A DNA stretch of 64,000 nt, taken from contig NZ_JACJQU010000008.1 in NCBI RefSeq assembly GCF_014696825.1, forward strand, positions 62,001 to 126,000. Direction: 5' to 3'. The stretch is from Anabaena sphaerica FACHB-251. Lineage in GTDB: Bacteria; Cyanobacteriota; Cyanobacteriia; Cyanobacteriales; Nostocaceae. Made by a program: the position numbers and the translations under genes. Below are positions 44,637 to 54,991 of this stretch, piece by piece. The notes below the pieces were generated by a model that did not search any database, was not told the DNA's origin, and saw only the letters and a program-made list of their open reading frames with translations. The first letter of the stretch is position 1. Every line of letters begins with the position of its first letter.

Positions 44637-45938
44637 ATGGACGCTGAAACACTGCTGAAGAAATACGCTGCTGGAGAACGGAATTTTAAACAAGCAAATC
44701 TGAGTGAAGAAAATCTCAAAAGTGCTGACTTGGGTGAGATAAACCTATACGGTGCAAATTTGAGTGGAGCAGATTTAGAGAAAGCAAATTTAAATCAAGC
44801 CAATCTTGCCACTGCAAATCTAACTAAAGCATCTCTCAAAAATGCACAGTTCTATTCAGTGACTGCTTCTTCAGCAACATTTACTTTTGCTGACCTGAAT
44901 AGTGCTGATTTGAGTTGGTCAACTTTGAATGATACTGAGTTTAACTCTGCAAACTTACAAGAAGCAAATTTGATAGGAGTAAATTTAAGTAATGCAAAAT
45001 TATTATTTGCAAACCTAGATCAAGCAAACCTCAGTGGTGGAAATCTTACTAATGCTAATCTTGCTGTAGCTTCATTATCCGGAGCAAATTTGAGTAAAAC
45101 TTTGTTGAATAAAGCCAATTTGGAAGAAGCATACTTAATTGGAGCTAATTTTACTTTGGCAACTTTAAGTGAAGCCAAGTTACAAAAATCCAAAATTCAA
45201 GGAGCTAAATTTCATAAAGCAAATCTATCTGAAGTTAATTTGTCAGGTATGAATTTAGCTAATTTAGATTTTACAGAAGCAAGTCTTAGCAGTGCAAATC
45301 TTAAAAAAGCTATTCTGCAAGGAGCAAATTTAGAAAGAGCTAAACTGCGATGGGCAAATCTTACTAGAGCAAATCTCGATGGTGCAAACCTGAGAAGAGC
45401 AGATTTAACCGGCGCAAATATATATGGTGCAACCTTTAATAATGCTGACCTCACAGGTGCGATAATGCCAGATGGAGAAGTTTTCACAACAGATGTTGAT
45501 TTAGACTTCATTAAATCAGATGCACCCTTACCAAAAGAGATCGTTATGACTCGTCAAGTTATCCGTACCGATAAAGCACCTGCACCAGTTGGACCCTATA
45601 ATCAAGCTATTCTTGCTTCTGGACAAATGCTGTTTGTTGCTGGACAAATTGCTATTGATCCCCGTTTAGGTGATGTTGTTTATACCGATGATGTCACCAA
45701 GCAAACGGAACAGGTGATGAGAAATATTGAAGCTATCCTGAAAGAAGCCGGCGCTACTTTTAATGATGTGGTTAAAACAGGTGTATTTTTAGCTGATATG
45801 AATGATTTTGCCGCTGTCAATGCGGTTTATGCAAAATATTTTTCTGAAGATACAGCCCCTGCGCGTGCTTGTGTTGAGGTGTCGCGTTTACCTAAAAATG
45901 TGTTAGTAGAGATTGAGTGTATTGCTGTAATTGGTTAA
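44637..45938 (+). CDS. Pentapeptide-repeat / RidA fusion protein
   Basis: One 433-residue frame. Residues 1-18 ([17 protein letters not shown]) are the usual cyanobacterial pentapeptide-protein start; about 20-280 are A(N/D)LxxA pentapeptide repeats forming a right-handed beta-helix; a linker ending DAPLPKEIV leads to a complete RidA (YjgF) domain from about residue 304, [20 protein letters not shown]. The RidA active-site Arg and Glu are present in [13 protein letters not shown] and VLVEIECIA. RidA hydrolyses reactive enamines/imines from PLP enzymes. I know RidA and pentapeptide proteins as separate genes. An internal ATG with an AAAGAGAT leader at 45546 could also give free RidA. ATG 44637 is chosen over the frame opening at 44598. 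Confidence 0.85.
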   Translation: MDAETLLKKYAAGERNFKQANLSEENLKSADLGEINLYGANLSGADLEKANLNQANLATANLTKASLKNAQFYSVTASSATFTFADLNSADLSWSTLNDTEFNSANLQEANLIGVNLSNAKLLFANLDQANLSGGNLTNANLAVASLSGANLSKTLLNKANLEEAYLIGANFTLATLSEAKLQKSKIQGAKFHKANLSEVNLSGMNLANLDFTEASLSSANLKKAILQGANLERAKLRWANLTRANLDGANLRRADLTGANIYGATFNNADLTGAIMPDGEVFTTDVDLDFIKSDAPLPKEIVMTRQVIRTDKAPAPVGPYNQAILASGQMLFVAGQIAIDPRLGDVVYTDDVTKQTEQVMRNIEAILKEAGATFNDVVKTGVFLADMNDFAAVNAVYAKYFSEDTAPARACVEVSRLPKNVLVEIECIAVIG

Positions 45939-46310
45939 TTATACGGTGGGCAATGCCCACCATAGTTTTATCAAAGTTTTAGTTTTCTGGTTCGATATTG
46001 GGCGAAGTTTTACAATACCTGCTGCACGCAGTTGTACAGCTAATCTTTCAGCACGTTGTTTTTCTTGTTCTATATATTCTTTGTAAAGCCGTTTGGCTTC
46101 CTTGGTAATCTATGAAAATGGCTTTCTTCTCTTTTGACTCAACGCAAAAAAAGAGTATTGGGGGTTGACAACTAATTTAAAATTTGTTGTGCTGAATTTG
46201 ATAAGGAAGAACTATGTAAAAATAAATATGTCAACAATGACAAGGTAGGGGTTTAGCAATGCTAAACCCTTGAATTTTGCGTAAGTTAAAAGTTCAGCCT
46301 AAAACCCGAT
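45939..46310. other. Gene-free stretch with Uma2 remnant and repeats
   Basis: Apart from the Uma2 relic, it holds the palindrome GGTGGGCAATGCCCACC (45945-45961) and a 24-bp segment (46192-46215, starting CTGAATTTGATAAGGAAGAA) repeated exactly near 50771. No intact gene. Confidence 0.55.
45979..46110 (-). pseudogene. Uma2 (DUF820) C-terminal remnant with frameshift
   Basis: Read on the minus strand, the segment gives ITKEAKRLYKEYIEQEKQRA then ERLAVQLRAAGIVK, and in another frame SPNIEPEN followed by a stop at 45979-45981. This is the typical end of cyanobacterial Uma2-family proteins (ERLAxQLRxxGIxP). The two parts are joined only through a one-base frameshift, and the catalytic N-terminal domain is absent. 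Confidence 0.6.
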
Positions 46311-48278
46311 CTATTTACTCGCTTGTTCTGTTAACTTGGTCAACACATCATTAGAACGTTCCACAAAGGATTTCATTCCTTCAGCATCAAAGCCTTTTTG
46401 AGACATCAACGCTAAATCATAAACGTGCTGACAAATCATTTTTGTTAACTGCGCTGTGGGTGATTCTCCATCACCTTGAATAATGCTACCTTGATTGAGA
46501 TTAACGAGGTTTTGAATCAAGGGATGGGCAGTATTTACTAACAAAATATGATCTTCGGGAAATTCAGCATTTTGCTGCTGCATCATGGCGTTCATATCCC
46601 GCAAACGACGGAGAATTTCTGGTAACAATACCATTGCTGGTGGCGTTCCTTGGGGGTCGTCTGATTTTAAGGCTTCGGTGCGGATATTAACTTTGGGTTT
46701 GTTGAGTGATTTTTCAAATAATTCTTTGATAATTTCACTCTTGGTTTTATTGGTTGTGGGGTCAACAATTTCGCCGGATTTATCATCTAATAATGTATTA
46801 TCAAGGTCAGAATCTACCCGTGTAAATTTAACATCTTGATATTCTCTTTCCAAGAAGTTAATAAAGTGGGTATCAATGAAAGAGTCCATAAATAGGACTT
46901 CTAAACCTTGGTTTTTATGTAATGCGATGTATGTGGCTTGACCCGCTTCATCGGTACAGTAAAAAACTTTATTTTCGTGGCGTTCTTTGTTGCGTTCTAG
47001 ATATTCTTTGATGGTGGTATATGGTGTGCTGCTGGTATTAGATGGGGTGACATCTTGCCAAACATCACTATCTGAAGATTGAACTTCTACTGCGGGTGTT
47101 TCTGCGGGTTTGGTTTCTAATTTAGCAGTGCTGCGGAAGATGAGGATGTCTTCGACTTGTTTTTTAAATTTCTCATCGTTGAGAACACCAAATTTAACGA
47201 ATGTTCCTAAATCTTTCCAAGCATTGATGTATTGTTCGCGGTCGTCGTGGTAAAGTTCTTTGAGTCTATCGCCGACTTTTTTAGCGATATAATCTCCTAT
47301 TCGTTTTACGGTGCGATCGCCTTGTAAAGCACTGCGAGAAACGTTCAAAGGAATATCTGTACTATCAATTACACCCCGCATTGGTAGTAAAAATTGGGGA
47401 ATAATTTCATCACAGTTATCACTCACAAAAACCTGATTGCAGAATAACTTAATTTGTCCTTTGGTTACATCTACATCAGGTCGCATTTTCGGAAAATACA
47501 AAATCCCGTTAATAATAAACGGATAATCTGTATTCAGATGCACCCATAACAAAGGTTCTTCTTGAAAAGGATAAAGATAGCGGTAAAATTCTAGATAATC
47601 TTCTTTGGTTAAATTGCTAGAAGATTCTCTCCAAGCAGCTTTTTGTTGATTCAATACTTCCCCATCTAATTTGATGGGTACGGGCATAAAATCGCAGTAG
47701 GTTTTGACTAGATTCTTAATTCTCGCAGCTTCTAAATATTCTTCCTCATCTGGCATTAAAGTGAGGGTAATAGTAGTACCGCGAGTAGTGCGGGAAGACT
47801 CATCTAAGGTAAATGCTGGTGAACCATCACAAGTCCAATGAACAGCTTGAGAACCTTCTTTATAGGAGAGAGTATCAATTTCTACTTGTTTTGCCACCAT
47901 GAAGGAGGAGTAGAAACCTAAACCAAAGTGTCCAATAATTGGCTGGTCTGCTTTCCCTTCATATTTGTGAATAAATTCTTCTGCACTGGAGAAAGCAACT
48001 TGGTTAATGTATTTTTTGACTTCCTCTGCTGTCATCCCAATACCGTTATCGGAGATGGAGAGAGTCTTTTTATCTTTATCAATGGCAATTGTAATTTCGT
48101 CTTCGCCTGTGTCTCCATTATACTCACCAGCGCGGGAGACCATTTTTAATTTTTGGATGGCATCTACAGCGTTGGATACCAGTTCCCGCAAGAAGATTTG
48201 GTGGTCTGAATAGAGAGACTTCTTAATAATTGGGAAAATATTCTCAGTATGTATACTGATAGTGCCTTGTTCTAGCAT
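46311..48278 (-). CDS. htpG: Molecular chaperone HtpG (Hsp90)
   Basis: A 655-residue Hsp90. The N-terminal ATPase domain has SDHQIFLRELVSNAVDAIQK (Glu for hydrolysis), SISDNGIGMT, and GHFGLGFYSSFMVA; the middle domain has the catalytic-loop Arg region VSRSALQGDRTVKRI (usually NVSRExLQ); the C-terminal dimerisation domain follows a variable linker near 410-440. No MEEVD tail, as expected in bacteria. In cyanobacteria HtpG aids heat, light and oxidative stress tolerance. Start ATG at 48278. Confidence 0.97.
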   Translation of the reverse strand: MLEQGTISIHTENIFPIIKKSLYSDHQIFLRELVSNAVDAIQKLKMVSRAGEYNGDTGEDEITIAIDKDKKTLSISDNGIGMTAEEVKKYINQVAFSSAEEFIHKYEGKADQPIIGHFGLGFYSSFMVAKQVEIDTLSYKEGSQAVHWTCDGSPAFTLDESSRTTRGTTITLTLMPDEEEYLEAARIKNLVKTYCDFMPVPIKLDGEVLNQQKAAWRESSSNLTKEDYLEFYRYLYPFQEEPLLWVHLNTDYPFIINGILYFPKMRPDVDVTKGQIKLFCNQVFVSDNCDEIIPQFLLPMRGVIDSTDIPLNVSRSALQGDRTVKRIGDYIAKKVGDRLKELYHDDREQYINAWKDLGTFVKFGVLNDEKFKKQVEDILIFRSTAKLETKPAETPAVEVQSSDSDVWQDVTPSNTSSTPYTTIKEYLERNKERHENKVFYCTDEAGQATYIALHKNQGLEVLFMDSFIDTHFINFLEREYQDVKFTRVDSDLDNTLLDDKSGEIVDPTTNKTKSEIIKELFEKSLNKPKVNIRTEALKSDDPQGTPPAMVLLPEILRRLRDMNAMMQQQNAEFPEDHILLVNTAHPLIQNLVNLNQGSIIQGDGESPTAQLTKMICQHVYDLALMSQKGFDAEGMKSFVERSNDVLTKLTEQASK

Positions 48279-48507
48279 AGTTAACCGTCTGTTTTACTTG
48301 CTTGCTGATAATTCTGAAAATCAATTTTCGTCGATCTATGTCTTTTTTGAGGTAAGGAATACCTCTTAATAATGATTCGGATTACACTACCATCTGTGGG
48401 GATTGGGGACTGGGTACTGGGGACTAGGGACTGGGAAGAGAATTTTAGTTGAAAGTTCTAAGTAATTATGATGCAATGGGATATTAGACTGTTTCAATAA
48501 AAACATC

Positions 48508-48897
48508 ATGGAACCTACAACTTTAGCGATCGCCATTGCTACCATATTTCTGACCAAAGCCTTAGAAAAATCCGGTGAGACATTTAGTGAGAGTTTAACA
48601 AAAAAGGTTGGTGAAGCGATCGCTAAAATCCGCAACCATTCCCCAGAAACAGCCACAGCATTAGCAGCAGGTAATCCAGAAGCATTAAATCTCAATCCAG
48701 AAGTCCTTAACCAAATTCCACCCGATCCGATTTTTGCGGAGTTGGTTACTACCGCTGATGTAGAAGAAAATGCCACATTTGCGGACAAGTATCAAGCAGT
48801 GAAAGCAGGTGGCACAATTAACATTATTGGTAAACAGATTAACATTTCACAAGCTGGTACAGGCGGCAGTCAAACAAACAACTTCAGTAATTTCTGA
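48508..48897 (+). CDS. Hypothetical protein, 129 aa
   Basis: Unrecognised. The first 15 residues are hydrophobic (TTLAIAIATIFLTKALEKSG), followed by a charged helix. The C-terminal 35 residues are rich in Gly, Asn and Ile (GGTINIIGKQINISQAGTGG), a beta-strand repeat pattern reminiscent of the short NIxGxxIxI segments seen upstream of NACHT/STAND-type effectors in cyanobacteria. No such effector follows here. It is divergent from htpG and precedes hicA by four bases. Confidence 0.55.
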   Translation: MEPTTLAIAIATIFLTKALEKSGETFSESLTKKVGEAIAKIRNHSPETATALAAGNPEALNLNPEVLNQIPPDPIFAELVTTADVEENATFADKYQAVKAGGTINIIGKQINISQAGTGGSQTNNFSNF

Positions 48898-48901
48898 ATC
48901 T

Positions 48902-49088
48902 ATGATGAAAGTACGAGAAGTTATTAACTTGCTTGAATCAGATGGTTGGTATCTGGTAGGAACAGAGGGTAGTCATCGTCAGTTTAAACATCCAACAAAG
49001 CTAGGTAAGGTAACGGTATCGAAAAATAAGTGATGATGTCAGAAAAGGAACGTTAGGAAGCATTCTCAGACAAGCAGGACTCAAATAA
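48902..49088 (+). pseudogene. hicA: Frameshifted HicA toxin
   Basis: Starts MKVREVINLLESDGWYLVGT with the RNA-binding His motif GSHRQFKHP, as in the HicA double-stranded-RNA-binding-like toxins. After VTVSK the frame hits TGA at 49031. In the next frame the normal end follows: ISDDVRKGTLGSILRQAGLK and TAA at 49086-49088. A two-base loss (or one-base gain) near 49022 separates the halves. The conserved C-terminal GTLxSILRQAG helix is therefore lost from the product. The restored stop overlaps the hicB start by one base, the usual coupling. Confidence 0.85.
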
Positions 49089-49342
49089 TGGATAAATATC
49101 TGATCGTTCTGGAAAAAACCGAAACAGGATTTTCCGCATACTCCCCTGATGTGTGGGGTTGCGTTGCTACAGGTGAGACACTGGAAACAACTTTAGAGAA
49201 TATGCGTTCAGCCCTAGTTTTCCATCTTCAAGATAGTGAAATTCCTCAACCTCGTGGTATTGATGCTTATTTGGATGCGTTACGGGAATCAGAAGGAGAG
49301 GAATTTTATCTCACGCATATTGGTGTGGGTATCTTGAAATAA
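49088..49342 (+). CDS. hicB: HicB-type antitoxin
   Basis: An 84-residue HicB with the partial RNase H-like fold: YLIVLEKTETGFSAYSPDVW, GCVATGETLETTLENM and a short tail ending HIGVGILK. In intact systems HicB neutralises HicA and represses the operon. There is no extra DNA-binding domain, as in many cyanobacterial HicB of this short type. Its toxin partner is frameshifted, so this may be an orphan antitoxin. Confidence 0.85.
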   Translation: MDKYLIVLEKTETGFSAYSPDVWGCVATGETLETTLENMRSALVFHLQDSEIPQPRGIDAYLDALRESEGEEFYLTHIGVGILK

Positions 49343-49468
49343 TCTCTGAAGCAGCTATATATGCTGTCATGACTCGTATTATGTTACGTCGTCTTGTTGT
49401 CTAAAGATTTACTTTATAAATGGTCTCTGATAGCAATACATAAAAACAAGTTTTCACTGCAATCATAA

Positions 49469-49936
49469 AATTGTCTGAATCAGGATATCCAGGATGATAG
49501 GATTTACAGGATTATAACTGTCAAATTACTTGATAAATTACTCAAATTCTGAATAAGTCATGTTTGAGTTAAATCAATATAGTGCGATTTTGTGATAAAT
49601 TCTTACTAAACTAATTGTCTGAATCAGGATGTATAGGATTATAAGTGTCAAAATACTTGATAAATTACTCAAATCCTGAATAATTCATGTTTGAGTTAAA
49701 TCAATATAGTACGATTTTGTGGGAAATTTTCACTCAACTAAGTATGTATAATTTACGTAAAATTCATAGTTAACTTACCAAAAACCATTAGAACTACTAA
49801 AACCATAAATCGAAACCTGTTTAGATAGAAAATGGCACAGTGATTCAAGTGAAATCTATAAATCATCCACAATAATCACTCTTGTATCTATCATCCTGTA
49901 AATCCTATCATCCTGGACATCCTGATTCAGACAATT
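49469..49936. repeat. 468-bp element with 44-bp inverted ends and internal tandem duplication
   Basis: The left end 49469-49512 (starting AATTGTCTGAATCAGGATAT) and right end 49893-49936 are inverted copies differing at one base in 44. Inside, the unit 49471-49614 is repeated at 49615-49740 with about 18 bases deleted. It fills most of the gene-free gap 49343-50037, which has no ORF. Related ends occur at 15.1, 15.3, 50.8 and 56.4-56.6 kb. Confidence 0.8.
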
Positions 49937-50037
49937 ATTCTTGAAACATCCGACAACAATACATAAAACCTGTTTAATATCTAATCAGCTTATTTTTTAT
50001 AAAAAATGTTAATCTAAAAATAACAGGAGGAAAGTAT

Positions 50038-50286
50038 ATGACTATAAAAGAGCAATTGATTCATGAAATTGAACAAGCACCAGAAAATATAGTTTCACAA
50101 TTACTTGATTTTTTACATCTTCTCCAATTTCAACCACAACTATCATCCTCAATCACTGAAACAGATGAAAGCCTTTTGAATTGCATTGACGGCTTCATGG
50201 TAATTAAAGCACAAGGTTCTTTACCGGATATTGATTGGGTTTATTTTGTCCGTGAAGAAAGAATCAACGATATTACATCACAATGA
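50038..50286 (+). CDS. DUF2281/VapB-like antitoxin
   Basis: An 82-residue protein. The N-terminus MTIKEQLIHEIEQAPENIVS, then QLLDFLHLLQF, is the helical start typical of cyanobacterial antitoxins partnered with PIN toxins (DUF2281-like). The C-terminal half is less conserved. GGAGGAAAG lies 5 bases before the ATG. Its last four bases overlap the start of the PIN gene (ATGA), so the pair is translationally coupled. Confidence 0.72.
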   Translation: MTIKEQLIHEIEQAPENIVSQLLDFLHLLQFQPQLSSSITETDESLLNCIDGFMVIKAQGSLPDIDWVYFVREERINDITSQ

Positions 50287-50735
50287 AAGCACTATTCGAC
50301 ACAAATATTCTGGTTTCAGCTATGATTGAAGCACATCCAAATCATGCTATCAGTCTTCCTTGGATACAACGAGTTAGAAACAAAAGTATTTCAGGTTATA
50401 TCTCAACCCATTCTATAGCAGAACTGTATGCAGTCATAACACGATTGCCTTTACCCAAACCTCTCAGCACTCAACAAGTTCATGACATAATCATTAACAA
50501 TCTTGAATCTTTTCATACTGTTGATTTAGAAAGTGCTGACTATCTACAAGTTTTAAAAAATGTTACGCATCTCAATATTACAGGAGGTGGAATTTATGAT
50601 GCAATTATTGCTCAAACAGCCATAAAAGCAAATGTAGATATTTTATTGACATTCAACTCTAAACATTTTATAAGACTAGGAAAACATATTGCCCAGTTGG
50701 TAAAAGATCCATCTGTATGGAAAGATATTAATTAA
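50283..50735 (+). CDS. PIN-domain toxin (VapC-like)
   Basis: A 150-residue PIN ribonuclease. The first strand is MKALFDTNILVSAMIEAHPN with catalytic Asp6; further acidic residues are in HSIAELYAVITR (Glu near 46) and GGGIYDAIIAQTA (Asp near 103), and the late TFNSKHF is also a family feature. VapC toxins cleave tRNA or rRNA. It overlaps the upstream antitoxin gene. A repeat copy of the CTGATTCAGACAA family follows at about 50801-50848. Confidence 0.88.
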   Translation: MKALFDTNILVSAMIEAHPNHAISLPWIQRVRNKSISGYISTHSIAELYAVITRLPLPKPLSTQQVHDIIINNLESFHTVDLESADYLQVLKNVTHLNITGGGIYDAIIAQTAIKANVDILLTFNSKHFIRLGKHIAQLVKDPSVWKDIN

Positions 50736-50800
50736 TAAACAGCTATTAACTTGCAATTTAATATATGTTATCCTGAATTTGATAAGGAAGAACTATCTTC

Positions 50801-50848
50801 AAATCATCCTGTAAATCCTATAATCCTGGACATCCTGATTCAGACAAT
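50801..50848. repeat. Dispersed CTGATTCAGACAATTA repeat copy
   Basis: A further copy of the inverted-end sequence of the 49469 element (same orientation as its right end), directly after the VapC-like gene. The preceding 24-bp segment 50771-50794 repeats 46192-46215. Confidence 0.75.
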
Positions 50849-50864
50849 TAGATGCTTTGCCAAA

Positions 50865-51440
50865 TTAAGAGGGAGTTTCAAAATTCACATCTTCATAAAC
50901 ATCATTTATAGAACATTGAAAATCTACACTTGCTAAATGTAAATTTTCCTCCTTTCCATAACTATACAATACCCATTGTCCTTCTGAATTACGACGGAAA
51001 ACATCTACATTGATTTTATTTTGACTGACTAACACATATTCCTGAAGTGAATCTAAATTACGATAGTCAGCAAACTTATCACCTCTATCAAAAGCTTCTG
51101 TAGTTGGTGATAAAACTTCGATAATTAAACAGGGATAACGTAAAAAGTTATTAAAGGCTTTATCTCTTGAATCACAACTAACAATTACATCAGGATAATA
51201 ATAAATATCCATTGTTTCAATATGCGCTTTTGTGTCGGAAACATAAGCTTGACATCCACTTCCACGCAGATGATTTCTTAACATTGAAGCAATATTGAGA
51301 GTAATAACTACATGAGTATTACTAGCACCTGCCATTGCATAAACTTGTCCCTGTCTGTATTCATATTTGATAGGGCTTGTTTCTTCTAATTCTAAATATT
51401 CTTCAGGGGAAATATAGTTATAACTGGGAGTTGCAATCAT
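50865..51440 (-). CDS. Uma2 family (DUF820) putative endonuclease
   Basis: A 191-residue intact Uma2 protein with PD-(D/E)xK-like fold. Motifs: YISPEEYLELEETSPIKYEY, YYYPDVIVSCD (Asp), LIIEVLSPTTEAFDRGDKFA (E and later K), LQEYVLVSQ. The family is greatly expanded in cyanobacteria; true function is not known. It lies convergent with the VapBC-like pair and after clpB on the same strand. Confidence 0.88.
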   Translation of the reverse strand: MIATPSYNYISPEEYLELEETSPIKYEYRQGQVYAMAGASNTHVVITLNIASMLRNHLRGSGCQAYVSDTKAHIETMDIYYYPDVIVSCDSRDKAFNNFLRYPCLIIEVLSPTTEAFDRGDKFADYRNLDSLQEYVLVSQNKINVDVFRRNSEGQWVLYSYGKEENLHLASVDFQCSINDVYEDVNFETPS

Positions 51441-51527
51441 AGAAAATCACCTCGGTAAATATATTAGGTAATGCAACATAATCTTGTGGGGTTAATTATC
51501 CTATCCAACCCCATAAGCTGTATATAC

Positions 51528-54212
51528 TTACACATCAGAAGATGCTTCTAATAACTTCACAGTCTTTTTCCCCACTGACACTTTTACTGACTGTTTTTTA
51601 GCGAAGGTAAGACCATTTTCACCTTTATCAATGATAATTGTGTCACCAGAAATAAAGGTATTTTCTAATAACTTGGTAGCAAGGGGGTTTTCGACTTCCC
51701 GCTGAATTGACCTTTTTAGCGGACGTGCGCCATAAACAGGATCATATCCGGCTTCAACAAGGTGGTCACAGGCTGCTTGTGATATCTCAAAGGAGATTTT
51801 TTGCTCTTGCAGGAGTTTTTCGACTCTTTTGAGTTGAATACGGATGATATGCCGCATTTCCGAACGGCTGAGGGTGTGGAAAAGTATGAGATCATCGACG
51901 CGGTTAAGAAATTCGGGGCGGAAGTGACTTCTTAAACCTTCCATTACTTTATTCCGCATCATATCATACTTGGAGTCATCACCAGATACATCCAAAATAT
52001 GCTCACTCCCGATGTTGCTAGTCATTACTATGACAGTATTCCGAAAATCCACTGCTCGTCCTTGGGAGTCAGTAACTCTACCGTCATCTAATACCTGAAG
52101 CAGAATATTAAACACATCGGGATGGGCTTTTTCTACTTCATCTAAAAGCACAACAGAATAGGGATGACGGCGAATTGCTTCGGAAAGTTGACCGCCTTCT
52201 TCATAACCGATGTATCCGGGAGGCGCACCCACTAACCGGGAAACCGAGTGTTTTTCCATGTACTCGGACATATCCAACCGCACTAAAGCATCATCAGAAT
52301 CAAAGAGAAATTCAGCTAAAGCGCGAGCGAGTTCTGTTTTACCCACGCCAGTTGGTCCCATAAACAAGAATGAACCAATGGGGCGGGAGGGGTCTTTCAT
52401 CCCTGCACGGGCGCGACGAATAGCCGCAGAGACGGCGGAAACTGCTTCTTCTTGTCCGATCACCCTTTCATGCAAATGGCTTTCTAGTTTCAGTAATTTT
52501 TGCCGTTCTGATTCCAAAAGACGATTTACAGGAATTCCAGTCCATTTGGCGACGATTTCCGCAATATCGGCTTCTGTCACTTGTTCTCGCAGCATGGTAG
52601 AACCTTGGCTTTGAATTTCTAGGAGTTTCGCTTCTTTAACTTCCCGTTCTCTCTGCACTCCTTCCAATTTGCCATACTTCAATTGAGCAGCTTTATTTAA
52701 ATCATAATCTCTTTCAGCTTGTTCAATCTGCACCCTAAGCGCATCTTCTTCTTTCTTTAAAGTGCTAATTGCTTCTAATAACTGCTTTTCACCTTGCCAT
52801 TGCTCATTGAATATTTGCTGTTTGACGGTTAAAGTGGCAATTTCTTCCTGAATCAGTTCTAATCGTTCTCGAGTTGGGGAAATACTATTGTCTTCTCCTG
52901 CTAAGGACAGCTTTTCCATTTCTAGCTGCATCAAGCGTCTATCAATGGTTTCTAACTCCGCAGGTTTGGAGGTAATCTCCATTTTTAACTTAGCTGCGGC
53001 TTCATCTACTAAGTCAATGGCTTTATCTGGTAAAAAGCGATCTGCAATATAACGCGCTGATAAAGTTGCGGCTGCTACTAAAGCAGAATCGGAAATTTTG
53101 ACGTTATGATGCACTTCATAACGTTCTTTTAAACCGCGTAAAATCGAGATTGTATTTTCTACGGTTGGTTGGTCTACATATACCTGTTGAAACCGCCGTT
53201 CTAAAGCTGCATCTTTTTCAATGAATTTGCGATATTCATCTAATGTGGTTGCACCAATACAACGCAACTCACCCCGTGCTAACATGGGTTTAAGTAAATT
53301 ACCTGCGTCCATTGATCCTTGTTGATTAGAACCTGCACCAACTACGGTATGCAGTTCATCAATGAATAGAACTATTTGCCCGTTTGATTCCGTAACTTCG
53401 CGGAGGACATTTTTTAAACGGTCTTCAAATTCACCACGGTATTTTGCACCAGCAATTAAACTACCGATGTCTAAAGATATCAACTGACGATTCTTCAAAG
53501 ATTCGGGAACGTCACCGTTAACCATTCTTTGAGCTAAAGCTTCTGCGATCGCAGTTTTACCCACTCCCGGCTCACCAATCAAAACAGGGTTATTTTTGCT
53601 ACGACGAGATAGAACTTGAATTACTCGGCGAATTTCATCATCTCGGCCAATTACAGGATCTAATTTTCCCGCTTTTGCCCGTTCTGTCAAATCTATCCCA
53701 AAACGTTTTAAAGCTTCATAAGGTGCATCTGAAGACTCTGCTTCTCCGACTTTTTGAGTCACTTTTTGGGTAACGCGAACAGTTTTGACAGCGGTTTCTA
53801 ACTTAGCAATATCAACATTTAAACCTTTAAATATCCGTCTACCAATGCGTTCATCTTCCGCAAAAGCTAAAAGAATATGCCCTTCGGAAATTTCCCCATC
53901 TTTGATTCTACCGCGAATTTCCTCGGCTCTATCCAGCAGCAAATCTAAATTACGTCCTAGATACAACTGATCACTTTTAGTTACCTTGGGCTGGCGTTGG
54001 GTATAAGCTTGTAGCTGTTCTTGCAAACGGATAGGGTCAATTTCAGCGCGAACGAGAACCCCTGTAGCTACGCTACTTGATTCTTCTAAAAGCGCCAAAA
54101 TTAAATGTTCAACTTCTAATTGTTGTTGTTGATAAGCACGGACTATATCCTGAGATTTAATAACTGCTTCCCAGGCTGTATCAGTAAATTTATTCGGATC
54201 TGTAGGCTGCAT
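51528..54212 (-). CDS. clpB: ATP-dependent chaperone ClpB
   Basis: An 894-residue disaggregase with an N-terminal Clp repeat domain ([20 protein letters not shown]), first AAA+ domain (Walker [15 protein letters not shown]), a coiled-coil middle domain (about 410-530, characteristic of ClpB rather than ClpC), and second AAA+ domain (Walker [35 protein letters not shown]). Works with DnaK to dissolve aggregates after heat stress. Many cyanobacteria have two clpB genes; I cannot say which paralogue this is. Confidence 0.96.
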   Translation of the reverse strand: MQPTDPNKFTDTAWEAVIKSQDIVRAYQQQQLEVEHLILALLEESSSVATGVLVRAEIDPIRLQEQLQAYTQRQPKVTKSDQLYLGRNLDLLLDRAEEIRGRIKDGEISEGHILLAFAEDERIGRRIFKGLNVDIAKLETAVKTVRVTQKVTQKVGEAESSDAPYEALKRFGIDLTERAKAGKLDPVIGRDDEIRRVIQVLSRRSKNNPVLIGEPGVGKTAIAEALAQRMVNGDVPESLKNRQLISLDIGSLIAGAKYRGEFEDRLKNVLREVTESNGQIVLFIDELHTVVGAGSNQQGSMDAGNLLKPMLARGELRCIGATTLDEYRKFIEKDAALERRFQQVYVDQPTVENTISILRGLKERYEVHHNVKISDSALVAAATLSARYIADRFLPDKAIDLVDEAAAKLKMEITSKPAELETIDRRLMQLEMEKLSLAGEDNSISPTRERLELIQEEIATLTVKQQIFNEQWQGEKQLLEAISTLKKEEDALRVQIEQAERDYDLNKAAQLKYGKLEGVQREREVKEAKLLEIQSQGSTMLREQVTEADIAEIVAKWTGIPVNRLLESERQKLLKLESHLHERVIGQEEAVSAVSAAIRRARAGMKDPSRPIGSFLFMGPTGVGKTELARALAEFLFDSDDALVRLDMSEYMEKHSVSRLVGAPPGYIGYEEGGQLSEAIRRHPYSVVLLDEVEKAHPDVFNILLQVLDDGRVTDSQGRAVDFRNTVIVMTSNIGSEHILDVSGDDSKYDMMRNKVMEGLRSHFRPEFLNRVDDLILFHTLSRSEMRHIIRIQLKRVEKLLQEQKISFEISQAACDHLVEAGYDPVYGARPLKRSIQREVENPLATKLLENTFISGDTIIIDKGENGLTFAKKQSVKVSVGKKTVKLLEASSDV

Positions 54213-54404
54213 CTTTAAGATTTTAGATTTTAGATTTTATAAGATTGACGATTTTAGGTTATAAATTGGTGATTGGGAAAGAATAACACCTAATTTTCTG
54301 GAATTTGGTAGATTTAGCAGCACCCACCAATATCGCCCAATGGGATTATAGTTTTGGTGGGGCAAAGCCCACCCTACTCCAAGATAAGATACTTCAGACT
54401 AGAA

Positions 54405-54845
54405 TTACTGACTTACCAGTTGTGCTGGGGATTGTTGTGCTTCTGTTGTACCGTGAGTAGCTAATTGAATCAATTCAACTTTATAGCCATCGGGATCTTC
54501 GACAAAAGCGATTACTGTTGAACCGTGTTTCATCGGACCTGGTTCCCTGACTACTTTACCACCACGGTTTCTAATTTCCTCACAGGTGGAGTAAATGTCA
54601 TCTACTCCTAGTGCGATATGACCATAGGCTGTACCCAAATCATACTTTTCTACGCCCCAGTTATGGGTTAATTCTAGCACCGTGTGGTCGCTTTCCTCTC
54701 CATAACCAACAAAAGCGAGGGTAAATTCTCCCCCTGGGTAATCTTTACGTCGGAGTAATTTCATTCCCAGGACATCGCAGTAAAATTGCAAGGATTTTTC
54801 TAGGTTCCCTACCCGCAACATGGTGTGTAGTAATCGCATATTCAC
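54405..54845 (-). CDS. gloA: Lactoylglutathione lyase (glyoxalase I)
   Basis: A 146-residue glyoxalase I, converting the methylglyoxal-glutathione hemithioacetal to S-lactoylglutathione. Motifs: [20 protein letters not shown] (metal His), [11 protein letters not shown] (metal Glu), [12 protein letters not shown] (His), [16 protein letters not shown] (Glu; here IAFVEDPDG). The set of four metal ligands is complete. Length about 10 residues longer than the E. coli enzyme at the C-terminus. Confidence 0.95.
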   Translation of the reverse strand: MNMRLLHTMLRVGNLEKSLQFYCDVLGMKLLRRKDYPGGEFTLAFVGYGEESDHTVLELTHNWGVEKYDLGTAYGHIALGVDDIYSTCEEIRNRGGKVVREPGPMKHGSTVIAFVEDPDGYKVELIQLATHGTTEAQQSPAQLVSQ

Positions 54846-54991
54846 CTTTTGTTTAATTATTCTATTTTATATCTCATCATCATCAGATACTCAACTTAGC
54901 TAATAAGTCGTGAATCTTATTGATACTTCTTCAGTTAGCTTAACAACCGTTTCTGATATAATTGATTTCAATTTAGATAGAGTCAATAATT

